Shown here piece after piece: positions 11,501 through 20,729 of a stretch of 64,000 nt of DNA (its first letter is position 1; the number at the start of each line of letters is the position of its first letter). Source of the stretch: Liolophura sinensis. Its lineage: Eukaryota; Mollusca; Polyplacophora; Chitonida; Chitonidae. The DNA lies in the NCBI RefSeq assembly GCF_032854445.1, contig NC_088297.1, forward strand, positions 7,923,375 through 7,987,374, given 5' to 3'. The notes under the pieces were generated by a model. The model did not search any database, was not told the origin of the DNA, and saw only the letters and a program-made list of their open reading frames with translations. The translations under genes were made by a program, and so were the position numbers.

Positions 11501-13865
11501 GTATGTAGATTGACACAGTTTTGTTCTTGCCTGTAGATATTCACCTGTCCACAGTCTTACTTCATGTTAATTAAATTAACACCTCAGGGATGGCCAAAGT
11601 GAATATGATACTGTTGATGTTTCCCTCTATCTGTTGATTTTTTTTTCTGTGTATTCCTCTGTCTGTTGATGTGTCCCTCTGTCTGTTGATTTGTTCCTCT
11701 GTCTATTCCTATATCTGTTGATGTGTGGCTCCATCTGTCAATGTGTCCCTCTGTCTGTTGATGTGTTCATCTGTCTGTTGATGTGTTCATCTGTCTGTTG
11801 ATGTGCTCCTCTGTCTGTTGATGTGCTCCTCTGTCATTGTGTCCCTCTGTCTGTTGATGTGCTCCTCTGTCAATGTGTCCCTCTGTCTGTTGATGTGTCC
11901 CTCTGTCTGTTGATGTGTCCCTCTGTCTGTTGTTGTGTCCCTCTGTCTGTTTATGTGTTCCTCTGTCTGTTGATGTGTCCCTCTGTCTGTTGATGTGCTC
12001 CTCTATCTGTTGATGTGCTCCTCTGTCTGTTGATGTGTTCCTCTGTCTGTTGATGTGTGGCTCTATCTGTTGATGTTTCCCTCAGTCTGTTGATGTGTTC
12101 CTCTGTGTGTTGTTCTGTTTCTCTGTCTGTTGCTCTGGGTGTTGCTCTGTCTGTTCCTCTCTCTCTGTTCCCCTATCTGTTGCTCTGTTTGTTTGCCTGT
12201 TGCTATGGTCCTCTGTCTGTTGCTTTATTCCCCTGTCTATTCCCATCTGTTCCAGTATGTTGGTCTGTTTGTTTGCCTGTTGCTCTGTTGCTCTGTTGCT
12301 TTGTTCTTCTGCCTGTCCCGCTGTCTGTTCTTCTGTCTGTTCCTCTGTCTGTTGCTCTGTTCCTCTGTCCATTGCTCTGTGTCATCCTCTGTCTGTTCCT
12401 CTGTTGCTCTGTCTGTTCCTCTCGTTGTTGCTCTTTCTGTTCCTCTGTCTGTTGATCAGCCTCTTCCTCTGTCTGTTGCTGTGTGTGTTGCTTTGTCTGC
12501 TCCTCTGCCTGTTGCCCTGTCTCTTCCTCTGTTCGTTCCTCTGTCTGTTGATCAGCCTCTTCCTCTGTTGCTCTGTCTGTTGCTTCGTTTCCGTCTACAT
12601 GTTGTATATCGTTATGTTCATTTTCGGTTCCCTATATTTGTACCTGTAGCTCTGTCTGTCCACGTGGTCAGAATCTATCCATTTTTACAGCCTGTATTGT
12701 GTATCTCTTTATTCATGTATGTTTACCTGACATGTAAGTTGTTGAATGCTACTTTGTTTAATGACTGTGTCAGGTAGTTCTGTCTTTTCATCTAGGTCTA
12801 GAGATTGAATAATGTAAAAGACTGGTGTAATAAACTGGTTTAAATCAAATTTACAGATCATCAATGTCTACTTTGTCTGGAAAGCAGCTTGTCTTTCTGA
12901 GGAACCTTAAAGGAGAGGTGAGTGTGGCTCTTCATGTACTAAAGAGACTGTCATTCAATGTCAGAAAAGGTTAATGTCAGAAAGGGTTAATGCCGGACAT
13001 GTCACATTGGGTTAATATTAGAAAGGGTTAAGGGGGCCTCTGTGGCTCAGTCGGTTAAAGCGCTAGCGCAGCGTAATGACCCAAGAGTCTCTCACTAATG
13101 CGGTCGCTGTGAGTTCAATTCCAGCTCATGCTGGCTTCCTCTCCGGCCTTACGTGAGAAGGCCTGTCAGCAACCTGTGGATGGTCGTGGGTTTCCCCCAG
13201 GCTCTGCCACCCACAATAATGCTGGCTGCCGTCATATAAGTGAAATATTCTTGAGTACAGCATAAAACACCAATCAAATAAATAAATAAATGGAAAGAAA
13301 GGGTTAATGTCATAAATGGTTAATGCCAGAAAGTCTTAACGTGAGACATGTCAGAATGGGTTAAGTGTCAGAAGGAGTCAAAGTTACAAGACAGGACCTG
13401 TTTGACTGGATCGTAAAGTAAGTAAAATAAAAATAGGTTTTTCGCCCATAGTCCAAGTTACTTGAATCAGCTGACATGGTTAAGCAGTTTCATACACTCT
13501 GTATTGTCTGTTCAAATTCAAAATTTCAGGACACAGTTGGAATTTATAAAATAAAAGTGATGGCATATTTATCTATATTATTTTAAAAAAAAATTACTTG
13601 CCTTGTTAAAACTCCACCTAGTGGAACTGTCAGGTACATGTAGTTTAGATCAAAAATAAATTGAACCTAAGATTTTATATACTTTATAAATATACATATA
13701 TACATATATTCACACTTTATTTACTTTTATGGTGTGCAAGTAAATTTATCAATTTCTTTTTTTCAGTCTCCAGAAACCTTTTACGGATTGTTACAAAAGA
13801 ACTTGGCTTTGACGTCAATAGAAGACCTGATGAACTTTGTGGATGCTTTGACGGAACTCTTGTAA
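2000..13865 (+). CDS. Gene A: ARM-TIR-SAM-like cytosolic signalling protein (9 exons, 667 aa predicted)
   Basis: Coding exons: 2000-2563, 3785-4088, 4931-5041, 5941-6132, 6722-7003, 9260-9513, 11350-11486, 12857-12917 and 13767-13865. All introns are GT-AG, phases 0,1,1,1,1,0,2,0, and the joined frame is open (2004 nt with stop). Residues 1-45 are a Ser/Lys-rich tail. Residues about 45-390 are helical with ARM-like character (for example NALWALSFDDENKELI). Residues about 415-555 are a TIR domain: HVMISYQWDS, BB-loop region WMDVDCMEGS, then NCRAEAEYAF with Glu485 in the position of the catalytic Glu of TIR NADases, then VPIIPLLMED. Residues about 595-667 are SAM-like (EITSWLK, LSGKQLVFLRNL, SPETFYGLL). 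No signal peptide or membrane segment is seen, so it is probably cytosolic. NAD cleavage versus adaptor function is inference. The start could instead be the ATG at 2045, which has a better Kozak context. Exon calls rest on matching three paralogues, not on transcripts. Confidence 0.85.
2691..2944 (+). repeat. SINE family 1 copy
   Basis: tRNA-derived head (CTCCGTGGCCAAGGGGTTTA) to tail (GGCGTAAAACATCAATCAAA, then AAATA repeats), lying in intron 1 of gene A. Confidence 0.75.
2966..3191 (-). repeat. SINE family 1 copy
   Basis: Reverse copy immediately beside the previous one, ending in the head ACTGAGCCACAGCGGCCCC. The opposed pair could form a long hairpin in the gene A pre-mRNA. Confidence 0.75.
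3492..3566 (+). repeat. 19-bp tandem repeat (about 4 units)
   Basis: Unit GTTTCCTCTGGGCTGTCCG with small changes, in intron 1 of gene A. Confidence 0.7.
3785..4088 (+). CDS. Gene A exon 2 (ARM-like helices)
   Basis: Acceptor CATTTCAG at 3777-3784, donor AAG|GTGAGA (phase 1), 304 nt, the same length as exon 2 of gene B. Conserved features are a KKLRELGF helix and the ATLVDEKES segment, matched by ANLVDEEES in B. Confidence 0.85.
4560..4722 (+). repeat. SINE family 1, 5'-truncated
   Basis: Only the body and tail are present (CAACCTGCGGATGGTCATGG to the AAATA tail). Intron 2 of gene A. Confidence 0.7.
4931..5041 (+). CDS. Gene A exon 3 (ARM-like helix pair)
   Basis: 111 nt, exactly the length of exon 3 in B and C, phase 1 at both ends. 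Encodes VTKLARSDVNKKLLVKEG followed by ALPLLLEL, a typical armadillo-type helix pattern. The donor is G|GTAAGT. Confidence 0.85.
5188..5655 (+). repeat. SINE family 2 copy with a ~90-bp insertion
   Basis: Head GGATAGCACAGTTGGTAGAG and tail GCACTCACTCACTCACTC are present. About 90 bp at roughly 5307-5396 interrupts the body after GCGTTCAGCAT. Intron 3 of gene A. Confidence 0.7.
5745..5870 (+). repeat. SINE family 1, 5'-truncated
   Basis: Body and tail only, ending 70 nt before exon 4 of gene A. Confidence 0.7.
5941..6132 (+). CDS. Gene A exon 4 (last ARM-like repeat)
   Basis: 192 nt, phase 1 to phase 1, with acceptor CATTACTCAG and donor G|GTGAGA. Encodes EAVNALWALSFDDENKELII and LRYNLRDKKDYHEL, very close to exon 4 of gene B. 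Confidence 0.87.
6722..7003 (+). CDS. Gene A exon 5 (TIR domain, first part)
   Basis: Acceptor TTTATTCAG, donor G|GTAACA (phase 1). Encodes a short linker, then QHVMISYQWDSQDVLLKV, the BB-loop region and the stretch ending YKDSPNCRA. The following Glu codon is split by the intron. Confidence 0.9.
7352..8285 (+). repeat. 42-bp minisatellite in gene A intron 5 (about 22 units)
   Basis: Unit begins GTTAGGATACACCAACATTT and ends AAAGCCTCACAGT. One unit near 7831 lacks 3 bp. Because 42 is a multiple of 3 the array is open as a 14-residue peptide repeat, but it sits inside an intron splitting the TIR domain and has no splice support, so it is not called coding. Confidence 0.9.
8290..9230. other. 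Rest of gene A intron 5
   Basis: About 8380-8640 is rich in imperfect GAAGC / GCTTC inverted motifs. About 8875-9065 is bounded by opposite copies of GGGGCGGAGC, which may mark an old palindromic element. No gene is seen. Confidence 0.4.
9260..9513 (+). CDS. Gene A exon 6 (TIR domain, second part, and Gln/Ser-rich linker)
   Basis: Acceptor CTCCTTTCAG. Completes the split Glu codon and encodes AEYAFQRRVPIIPLLMEDG, DGWLGILLGSKLFFDF, then a low-complexity linker. The donor GCG|GTAATC is weaker than the others but is in phase 0, as in B and C. Confidence 0.82.
9773..10037 (-). repeat. SINE family 1 copy
   Basis: Reverse copy with tail GTTTTACGCCGTACTCAAGA and head TGAGCCACGAGGCCC. Gene A intron 6. 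Confidence 0.75.
10262..10507 (-). repeat. SINE family 1 copy
   Basis: Reverse copy from TTTATTTATTTGATTGGTGT to GCCACGGAGGCC, with a small internal deletion. Confidence 0.75.
10588..10700 (-). repeat. SINE family 1, head half only
   Basis: Reverse copy holding the tRNA-like half (GAACTCACAGGGATCGCATT, then ACTGAGCCACGGAGGCCCC). The tail half is missing. Confidence 0.7.
10740..11145. mobile_element. Palindromic MITE-like element, copy 1
   Basis: Long imperfect terminal inverted repeats: TTTTTCAGATTTTATAAAGA followed by AAGGCATTCAAATATTTGAA near 10760-10810 is mirrored by TTCAAATGTTTGAATGCCTT and ATCTGAAAAAATAAATGAAA near 11030-11080. The middle (TCTTTTACTCATGGGTAAAA) and the 3' flank match copy 2 at 18175-18590. 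No coding sequence. Gene A intron 6. Confidence 0.65.
11350..11486 (+). CDS. Gene A exon 7 (linker and start of SAM-like domain)
   Basis: Acceptor TATGTTTTCAG, 137 nt, donor AG|GTAAAG in phase 2. Encodes a Val/Lys/Pro-rich linker and LWGNKEITSWLKSNKLD. Length and phase equal exon 7 of gene B. Confidence 0.83.
11630..12590 (+). repeat. ~20-bp pyrimidine/TG minisatellite in gene A intron 7
   Basis: Unit CTCTGTCTGTTGATGTGTCC repeated about 47 times. The 3' half drifts to CTCTGTCTGTTGCTCTGTTC. Rich in TCTG, so open frames in it are composition artefacts. It ends about 270 nt before the 61-nt exon 8. Confidence 0.9.
12857..12917 (+). CDS. Gene A exon 8 (61-nt SAM-like micro-exon)
   Basis: Acceptor AAATTTACAG and donor GAG|GTGAGT. 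Encodes SSMSTLSGKQLVFLRNLKGE. Exon 8 is exactly 61 nt in all three genes, strong support for an exon too small to be seen alone. Confidence 0.85.
13031..13292 (+). repeat. SINE family 1 copy
   Basis: Full-length copy, GGGCCTCTGTGGCTCAGTCG to the AAATAAATAAAT tail, in gene A intron 8. Confidence 0.8.
13767..13865 (+). CDS. Gene A exon 9 (end of SAM-like domain, stop)
   Basis: Acceptor TTCTTTTTTTCAG. Encodes SPETFYGLLQKNLALTSI, then a helix ending in TELL and TAA at 13863-13865. 32 codons plus stop, the same as gene C. The last codons and stop are the first unit of the 52-bp array that follows. Confidence 0.86.
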   Translation, partial: SPETFYGLLQKNLALTSIEDLMNFVDALTELL

Positions 13866-14195
13866 TCATCATGTCATGATGGGGTGATTTGTTAATGCAT
13901 TGATGGAGCACTGGTAGTTATCATGTCATGACGGGGTGATTTGTGAATGCATTGATGGAGCTCTGGTAATTATCATGTCATGATGGGGTGATTTGTGAAT
14001 GCATTGATGGAGCTCTGGTAATTATCATGTCATGATGGGGTAATTTGTGAATGTATTGATGGAGCACTGGTAGTTAACATTCCATGATGGGGTGATTTGT
14101 GGATGTAGTGATGGAGATTTGGTAGTTAACATGCTATGATGGGTGATTTGTGGATGTATTGATGGAGCTCTTGCGGTGTCCATGTCATGACTACT
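13840..14195 (+). repeat. 52-bp minisatellite overlapping the stop codon of gene A (about 6-7 units)
   Basis: The unit, with ATGTCATGATGGGGTGATTT and ATTGATGGAGCTCTGGTAAT, restarts every 52 bp (13871, 13923, 13975, 14027). The coding end TTTGACGGAACTCTTGTAAT is the first, most diverged unit, so the array grew from the last codons, the stop and the start of the 3' UTR. Confidence 0.85.
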
Positions 14196-15106
14196 GTTAG
14201 GTCATTTGTGGAGGCTTGAATCTCGACTGCTATATAGTTTCAAAGTTATGGTGTAAGCATCATGGCATTTGTAAGAAACCATTTTGTAACAGAACCGAAG
14301 TGATAGATTTTTCATACGGGAAATCACGCATTTGTGGTGATTTTCATGTCATCAATGAAAGTCACAGTTACTGACATGATACTGATAGAAAAAATTCAGA
14401 ATCTGGTAAATATTTTAAAATTTTATGTACCATTTGTAAGGTGTATAAATATACCTGTAGTGAAACAGTTTATTTCCTACCAGAGCTCCTGAATCAGGAA
14501 ATTATGAGAATCGTACTTGAAGGTGAACAAAATATACCAAGTACTAATGTGTGTGGCAGGGAATTATTTTGTTTTTGAGGATTTGGCTTTATTTCACATC
14601 AATTCCATGATTTTTCTGACAAAAGGTTGGGTTTTTGGTTGTTACAGAAATATTTGTACCATTGTATATCCACACTGAAATAGGATATATGTTTGTATCT
14701 TGTATCTTTGATCACTTGTATTGTAAATCAAACCTCTGAGGTTTCAGAAATCAAGGCACAGTTCCATATGATCATCTTTTATGGCCAAAGCTCACTGTAG
14801 TTACCATGGCAACACACATATTAATATTGTGACGATAATAATTACAAGATAATTACATGATAATTACAAGTCAATTGCTTAGTAATCTGACTCATTATTC
14901 TATTTGATTATCGTGTTACATGTATTATTATAAGTGGAGAATTTGAGAATCTGGACACTTTGTCATGTTTGTTGTTTTTTTTTCTGTATGTCTTTTTCAG
15001 TCTTTGAGCATGGTTTTTGTATATGAGTGCAATCATTTATGTTATCCCTTCTTCCCCTGCCAGAAAACTATTTTTGAATTGTGTATTTCTAACAATTGAA
15101 ATTCAG
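14196..15106. other. Gene A 3' flank or 3' UTR, no further gene seen
   Basis: AT-rich sequence with no conserved open frame. A possible poly(A) signal AATAAA at 15728-15733, followed by a T-rich run, could end a long gene A transcript; this is weakly supported. Confidence 0.3.
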
Positions 15107-15374
15107 GGCCTCTGTGGCTCAGTTGGTTAGCGCGCTAGCACAGCGTATGACCTACGAGTCTCTCACCAATGGGGTCAATGTGAGTTCGTCCAGCTCATGC
15201 TGGCTTCCTCTCCAGGCGTACATGGGACAGTCTGGCACCAACCTGCGGCTGGTCGTGGGTTTCCCCCATGCTCTGCCCGGTTTCCACCCACCATAATGCT
15301 GGCCACCGTCGTATAAGTGCAATATTCTTGAGTACGGCGCAAAACACCAATCAAATAAATAAATAAATAAACAA
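15107..15374 (+). repeat. SINE family 1 copy
   Basis: Full-length copy, GGCCTCTGTGGCTCAGTTGG to GGCGCAAAACACCAATCAAA. Confidence 0.8.
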
Positions 15375-15429
15375 TTGAAATTCACAAAATTTAAACATTA
15401 TGAATGATGATTGTGGCAAAAAATATTCA

Positions 15430-15572
15430 CCGCCTTGTAGACTGTAGGTAGGCCTTGTAGACTGTATTTAGGCCTTGTAGACTGTAGGTAGGCCTTGTAG
15501 ACTGTATTTAGGCCTTGTAGACTGTAGGTAGGCCTTGTAGACTGTAGGTAGGCCTTGTAGACTGTAGGTAGA
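15430..15572 (+). repeat. 20-bp tandem repeat (7 units)
   Basis: Unit GGCCTTGTAGACTGTAGGTA alternating with a GTATTTA variant. Confidence 0.85.
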
Positions 15573-16054
15573 TACAGTGTTGTAAATTTCTCTCATCAAA
15601 TTACTCTACGGTAACTATAATTATGAATCTTATATACATATAGCGGGCTTTTTTTTGATGTCTATTTACAAGGATTTTATTTTTAGTTGACATTTATTGC
15701 ATACGATTGAGGAACATACATTTTATTAATAAAGATATATTTTTTTTTTTCTGGATGTTGAACATCATTTTTATGCTGACAAATTTGCTGCAATGTGTAT
15801 ATGTAAGGTACATGTCGTATTTTTCTGTATTTTTATACTGTTAAAAGTTTGTGTATTTTTCTATTTCAAAGTATATTCATGTAGGTATAAGATGTGTTGA
15901 GTGTACACATTAATATTCGTTTCATTTCCTTCTCTGCTGGTACTTGTGAAATACATTTATAGACAGACCTGTAGTTGTGATGCAATTGAAGAACAGATAC
16001 TCAGAACTGACAGATAACTCATATTTACCTATATTGTTTATATAAAACATTTTC

Positions 16055-16220
16055 ATGCTGGCTTCCCTGCAGCCGTAAATAGGAAGATCAGCAGCAACCT
16101 GCGGCTGGTTGTGGGTTCCCTCTGGGCTCTGCCCGGTTTCCTGCCACCATAATGCTGGCCGCCATCTTGAGAAATATTCTTGAGTACGGCGTAAAACACC
16201 AATCAAATAAATGAAATAAA
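16055..16220 (+). repeat. SINE family 1, 5'-truncated
   Basis: Starts at CATGCTGGCTTCCCTGCAGC and ends with the AAATAAAT tail. Confidence 0.7.
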
Positions 16221-17630
16221 TATGTAAAACATTTCAGCTTTTGGGCAAAGGTTTATTTGTCATCCTGACAGGAGAGTCGTCAAATTCCCAGTTTATTTAT
16301 AGTGTCTATGCTGTTGCATTAGTCAAAGTTTATTAGTGGATCAGCAAGATGGACATCGACCAGCTCACCTTGACAGTATGTAGACATATTAGACCACATT
16401 TTGTACTAGAATACATGTGTGTAGCGTACATTACATGTGCATTAGCAAGGTCATCCCCGTAGTAGCATACTGGCCTGTCTTTTGTGTGCCCTTTCTGTAG
16501 ATGTTTGCGCATTTATTGATGGATACATCTATCAGTCGATGAAGGCTATTAGAAGAACAGTGGATGGCTAAAAGACTGATAAGCGTGTGCTATGAGTGAA
16601 CTAGTAGCATGCCTGTGTCGAGTCTTGAATGGTGGTGTTGGTGTAACTGTACATACTCATTAACTGAAGGGCTTTTAGAGTGGTAGTGGTCTGCTAGAAG
16701 CCTGCCATATGTGTACTAGAGGTCAACTGGTGGTGCTTGCCAGTGGTGTGAAATTAGCTAGTGAGCCTGTGGTATGACGTACATGTGCTTGTGTTGAGTC
16801 TCTTTAGTGGATGTGGATGATTCTGTGATTTCATAGAATAAGATACCAATACCCTACGTAGATGAAGGTCAACAAAAACGTACTAAAGGCCAGCTAGTGG
16901 CTCAGCTTTGCGAACTTTTATCTTGTCTGCTATTGTAGTTTGATCGATATTCTCTACCCGTTAATAAACGTGATAAAATACTTCTATTTCTACATTCCAT
17001 ATACTGGTATTTATGTGTGACACTGACATTTGCATTGCATGATAACATTACGGTGGTTGGTGGGATTTGAGGTGTAAAAGTAGCATGTAAAGTTTGGCAT
17101 CTGCTTACAAAAATATGGAGTTTCATATATTTTGTATAAACAAATGTATGTCATTTTGTGTAGGTTTACGTGTATGTCATGATTTATGCAGTTTATACGT
17201 GTACATATACGAAGGTTTGTGAAAGGTTTACGTATTATATGAATATAATATTCATATTATTATAAATTGTATATGTGAATTATTTGTGAAAGGTTATTTG
17301 TGAAATTATATCAGAGGTTTTGTACATTCTGTACGGTAACATCATTGGTGAAGTTTACATGTATGAAGATTTGTGAGATGTTTGCATATGAGTGGTTTTT
17401 TTTTTGTTGTTGTTTTTTTTGGACGTGAACAATATTATGTAACATTAATGTGACGTTTTCCACACTTTTATGGCAATGGTTTCCTGTCAATCTCATTGTT
17501 GACTTCGTGATATATAAATGCTGTTTTGTTTCAAGAAAACGTAGTTTTTGTTGTTTGTGGTTTGTATGTACAGCTGATGTTGACTTATCTAATGATGGAG
17601 TTGAGTAGTTAGACCATATTGCGTCGCGGA
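16221..17630. other. Intergenic, no gene seen
   Basis: AT-rich sequence with TTTGTGAAAGGTT-type short repeats around 17217-17320. Open frames are short and carry no recognisable domain. Confidence 0.3.
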
Positions 17631-17810
17631 AGGGCCTCCGTTGCCGAGGCACATGTAGCGCAACACAATTACCACTGGAGCCTCAATATCACCAATGCGG
17701 TCACTGTGAGTTCAAGTCCAGCTTATGCTGGCTTCCTCTCCGACTGTACATGGGAAAGTCTGTCAGTAACATGCGGATGGTCATGGGTTTTCTCCGGGAC
17801 CCATTCCATC
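17630..17810 (+). repeat. SINE family 1, degraded and 3'-truncated
   Basis: Head and body recognisable (TGTGAGTTCAAGTCCAGCTT, ATGCGGATGGTCATGGGTTT). The tail is lost. Confidence 0.6.
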
Positions 17811-18108
17811 ATACAAAATACAAGCCGACCTAATACAAATAATTAACTTTCAGTACAATTATTAGATGCTAACCGAATATAATTATACAGGTAAAAACTA
17901 TATAAAAAAGGAGATATAGACACAGACATGGTTACCCTGATACTCGATCATGTGATCAAATCTTAACGTTTGAGACTTTCATGCATTAAAAAAAGTGCCT
18001 TTGCTGGTTTGTTCAACGATATACCAACACATAGATTATCCCACTTACACACTGGTGGTCTACTACAAAAAAGTTAAAGTAAGAGTCCTTGGGATTTAAC
18101 GTCTGACT

Positions 18109-18111
<3 letters not shown>

Positions 18112-18162
<51 letters not shown>
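18112..18162. repeat. (AT)n microsatellite
   Basis: About 50 bp of uninterrupted AT dinucleotides at the edge of the palindromic element that follows. Confidence 0.95.
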
Positions 18163-18164
<2 letters not shown>

Positions 18165-18174
18165 GTGGGTCTTA

Positions 18175-18590
18175 AGACACCTGAAAACTATTATTTTTCA
18201 GGGTTTTTTTGGAATAGTGTTGAAAGCCATTCGAATATTTGAAAACTGTGGTGGGCTAAATGAGCCATACTGACAGCATCTAGGAACTCTGACATAACAT
18301 CACCTTTTTTCCTGGTGATCACCAGAAGGAAGGGATTTTTGGGAACATTATTTCAGCAATCTTTTACTCATGGGTTAAAAGGGTTGTTCCGATATTCATT
18401 GTCGTGATTAAAGTTGCATAAAGTCAGAATTCCTAACCTCTGGTAGGATGGTCTATAAAGTACACCTTAGAAATTAGATCTGTGAACTCTTTTCACAAAA
18501 ATCACTAAAAAATAAATGAAAGTATATTTTTGTGTAGATTTAAGTGGTCTATTTAGTGACGCCTAATTCGATTTTTAGAGATCTTTTCCT
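18175..18590. mobile_element. Palindromic MITE-like element, copy 2
   Basis: Shares the body and 3' flank with 10740-11145 (AGAAGGAAGGGATTTTTGGG; TCTTTTACTCATGGGTTAAA). Its inverted ends (TTGAAAGCCATTCGAATATT near 18220) are more decayed. Confidence 0.6.
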
Positions 18591-19032
18591 TTAAAGCATG
18601 TCCGTGTACTCGTCTACATTCATACACGTAAGCTATATATAGTGCAATGTTGCAACACCAGCTTCTAGAGGTGCACCGTGAATTCTGCCGTCTAGACATT
18701 GATAATACAAGTGTATTTGCAGAAAATGGCAACGGAAAAACGTTTACAAATACGCTGTACAGTAATTTATAGATCGATTCGATTTGCAACTTATGGAATT
18801 AGAAGAGAATCTTCAGGGGATCATCCGCCCCTTCCAGTCTGGTTTCCGAAAGCTTAAAAGAGTTTCTGGAGGCGAATGATCTCAAACCAAATCTACAGAC
18901 GCCGTATCCTGGAAGGAGACGATGACAGATCGGTTGCTCCTTATGTCTATTGTGAGCAGGTTTTAATCTGTCCTCAAGAGTAAATTGTGTACAAACATGT
19001 AGATACATGTACGTGCACATGGTCGTTGTCTG

Positions 19033-20640
19033 ATGTGCTTGAGAAGAGGGGACTTGTCCATTGCATTCTTTGTTGTTTATTCTCCGTTGTCTACCGTGTC
19101 ATGTTCATTGCATTCTTTGTTGTTTATTCTCCGTTGTCTACCGTGTCATGTTCATTGCATCCTTTGTTGTTTATTCTCCGTTGTCTACCGTATCATGTTC
19201 ATTGCATTCTTTGTTGTTTATTCTGCGTTGTCTACCGTGTCATGTGCATTGCATTCTTTGTTGTTTATTCTCCGTTGTCTACCGTGTCATGTTCATTGCA
19301 TCCTTTGTTGTTTATTCCCTCGTTGTCTACCATCCCATGGCCATTGCATTCTTTGTTGTTTATTCTCCGTTGTCTACCGTATCATGTTCATTGCATTCTT
19401 TGTTGTTTATTCTGCGTTGTCTACCGTGTCATGTGCATTGCATTCTTTGTTGTTTATTCCCTCGTTGTCTACCATCCCACGGCCATTGCATTCTTTGTTG
19501 TTTATTCTCCGTTGTCTACCGTGTCATGTTCATCGCATTCTTTGTTGTTTATTCTCCGGTGTCTACCATCCCATGTCCATTGCATTCTTCGTTGTTTATT
19601 CTCCGTTGTCTACCACCCCATGGCCATTGCATTCTTTGTTGTTTATTCTCCGTTGTCTACCATCCCATGTTCATTGCATTCTTTATTGTTTGTTCTGTGT
19701 TGCCTACATTCCTATGTTCATTGCATTCTTTGTTGTTTATTCACTCGTTGTCTACCATCCCATCTTCATTGCATTCTTTGTTGTTTATTCTCCGTTGTCT
19801 ACATCCCATGTCCATTGCATTCTTCGTTGTTTATTCTCCGTTGTCTACCATCCCATGTCCATTGCATTCTTCGTTGTTTATTCTCCGTTGTCTACCATTC
19901 CATGTCCATTGCATTCTTCGTTGTTTATTCTCTGTTGTCTACCATCCCATGTCAATTGCATTATTCGTTGTTTATTCTCCATTGTCTACCATTCTATATT
20001 CATTGCATTCTTTGCTGTTTATTCTCCGTTGTCTGCCAACCCATGTACAGTGCATTCTTTGTTGTTTATTCCCTCGTTGTCTACCATCCCATGCCCACTG
20101 CATTCTTTGTTGTTTATTCTGCGTTGTCTACCACCCCATGTCCATTACATTCTTTGTTATTTTTTCTGCATTGTCTACTGTGTCACATGTCCATTGCATT
20201 CTTTGTTGTTTATTCGCCATAGTCTATTGTCCCATGTCCATTGTACTCATTGCTTTTCTCCATTGTCTATTGTCCCATGTCCATTGTACTCATTGCTTTT
20301 CTCCATTGTCTATTGTCCCATGTCCATTGTACTCACTGATATTCTCCTTGTGTCTATCACCTTATATAGTTTATTCCCCATTGTCTATCACACACTGCCC
20401 TTTACACTATATTCATTCTCCTTTGTGTTGCTATCAGACTATACCAGTGCTTTGTTGTTCGTTCTCCATCAAGCCCATTGTCTATTACCGAATGTTTCTT
20501 AGATTACTTTTTGTTTATTCTCCATTGTCTACCATCACGTGTCCATTGCATTTTCCCCCTTGTTTATCATCCCATGCCCTTTCTCTTTTTCTCCTAATAT
20601 CCTTTGCTTTCTTTGTTTTTTACTCTCGATTGCCTATCAC
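19033..20640 (+). repeat. 47-bp minisatellite between genes A and B (about 34 units)
   Basis: Unit starts TTCATTGCATTCTTTGTTGT and continues TTATTCTCCGTTGTCTACCG, with GTGTCATG or ATCCCATG ends. The 5' two thirds is regular; the 3' third (after 20220) is shortened and decayed. All three + frames stay open for 400-550 codons because the unit lacks stops and 47 is not a multiple of 3. Confidence 0.92.
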
Positions 20641-20729
20641 ACCCTTAACCCGTGCAACAATTCTAGCTAACGGGTGTTTGTTTGGGCAGTACGCAATGAC
20701 TTCTTTCCGTTTATTCAACTTTTGGATAA

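Noticed and set aside
12057-12777. Cys/Leu/Val-rich hydrophobic frames resembling membrane protein
   Set aside because: Translation of the TCTG-rich minisatellite in gene A intron 7.
15107-15200. tRNA gene candidates at the heads of SINEs
   Set aside because: A- and B-box-like motifs are present, but no proper cloverleaf or anticodon stem is seen and they continue into SINE bodies repeated around the window.
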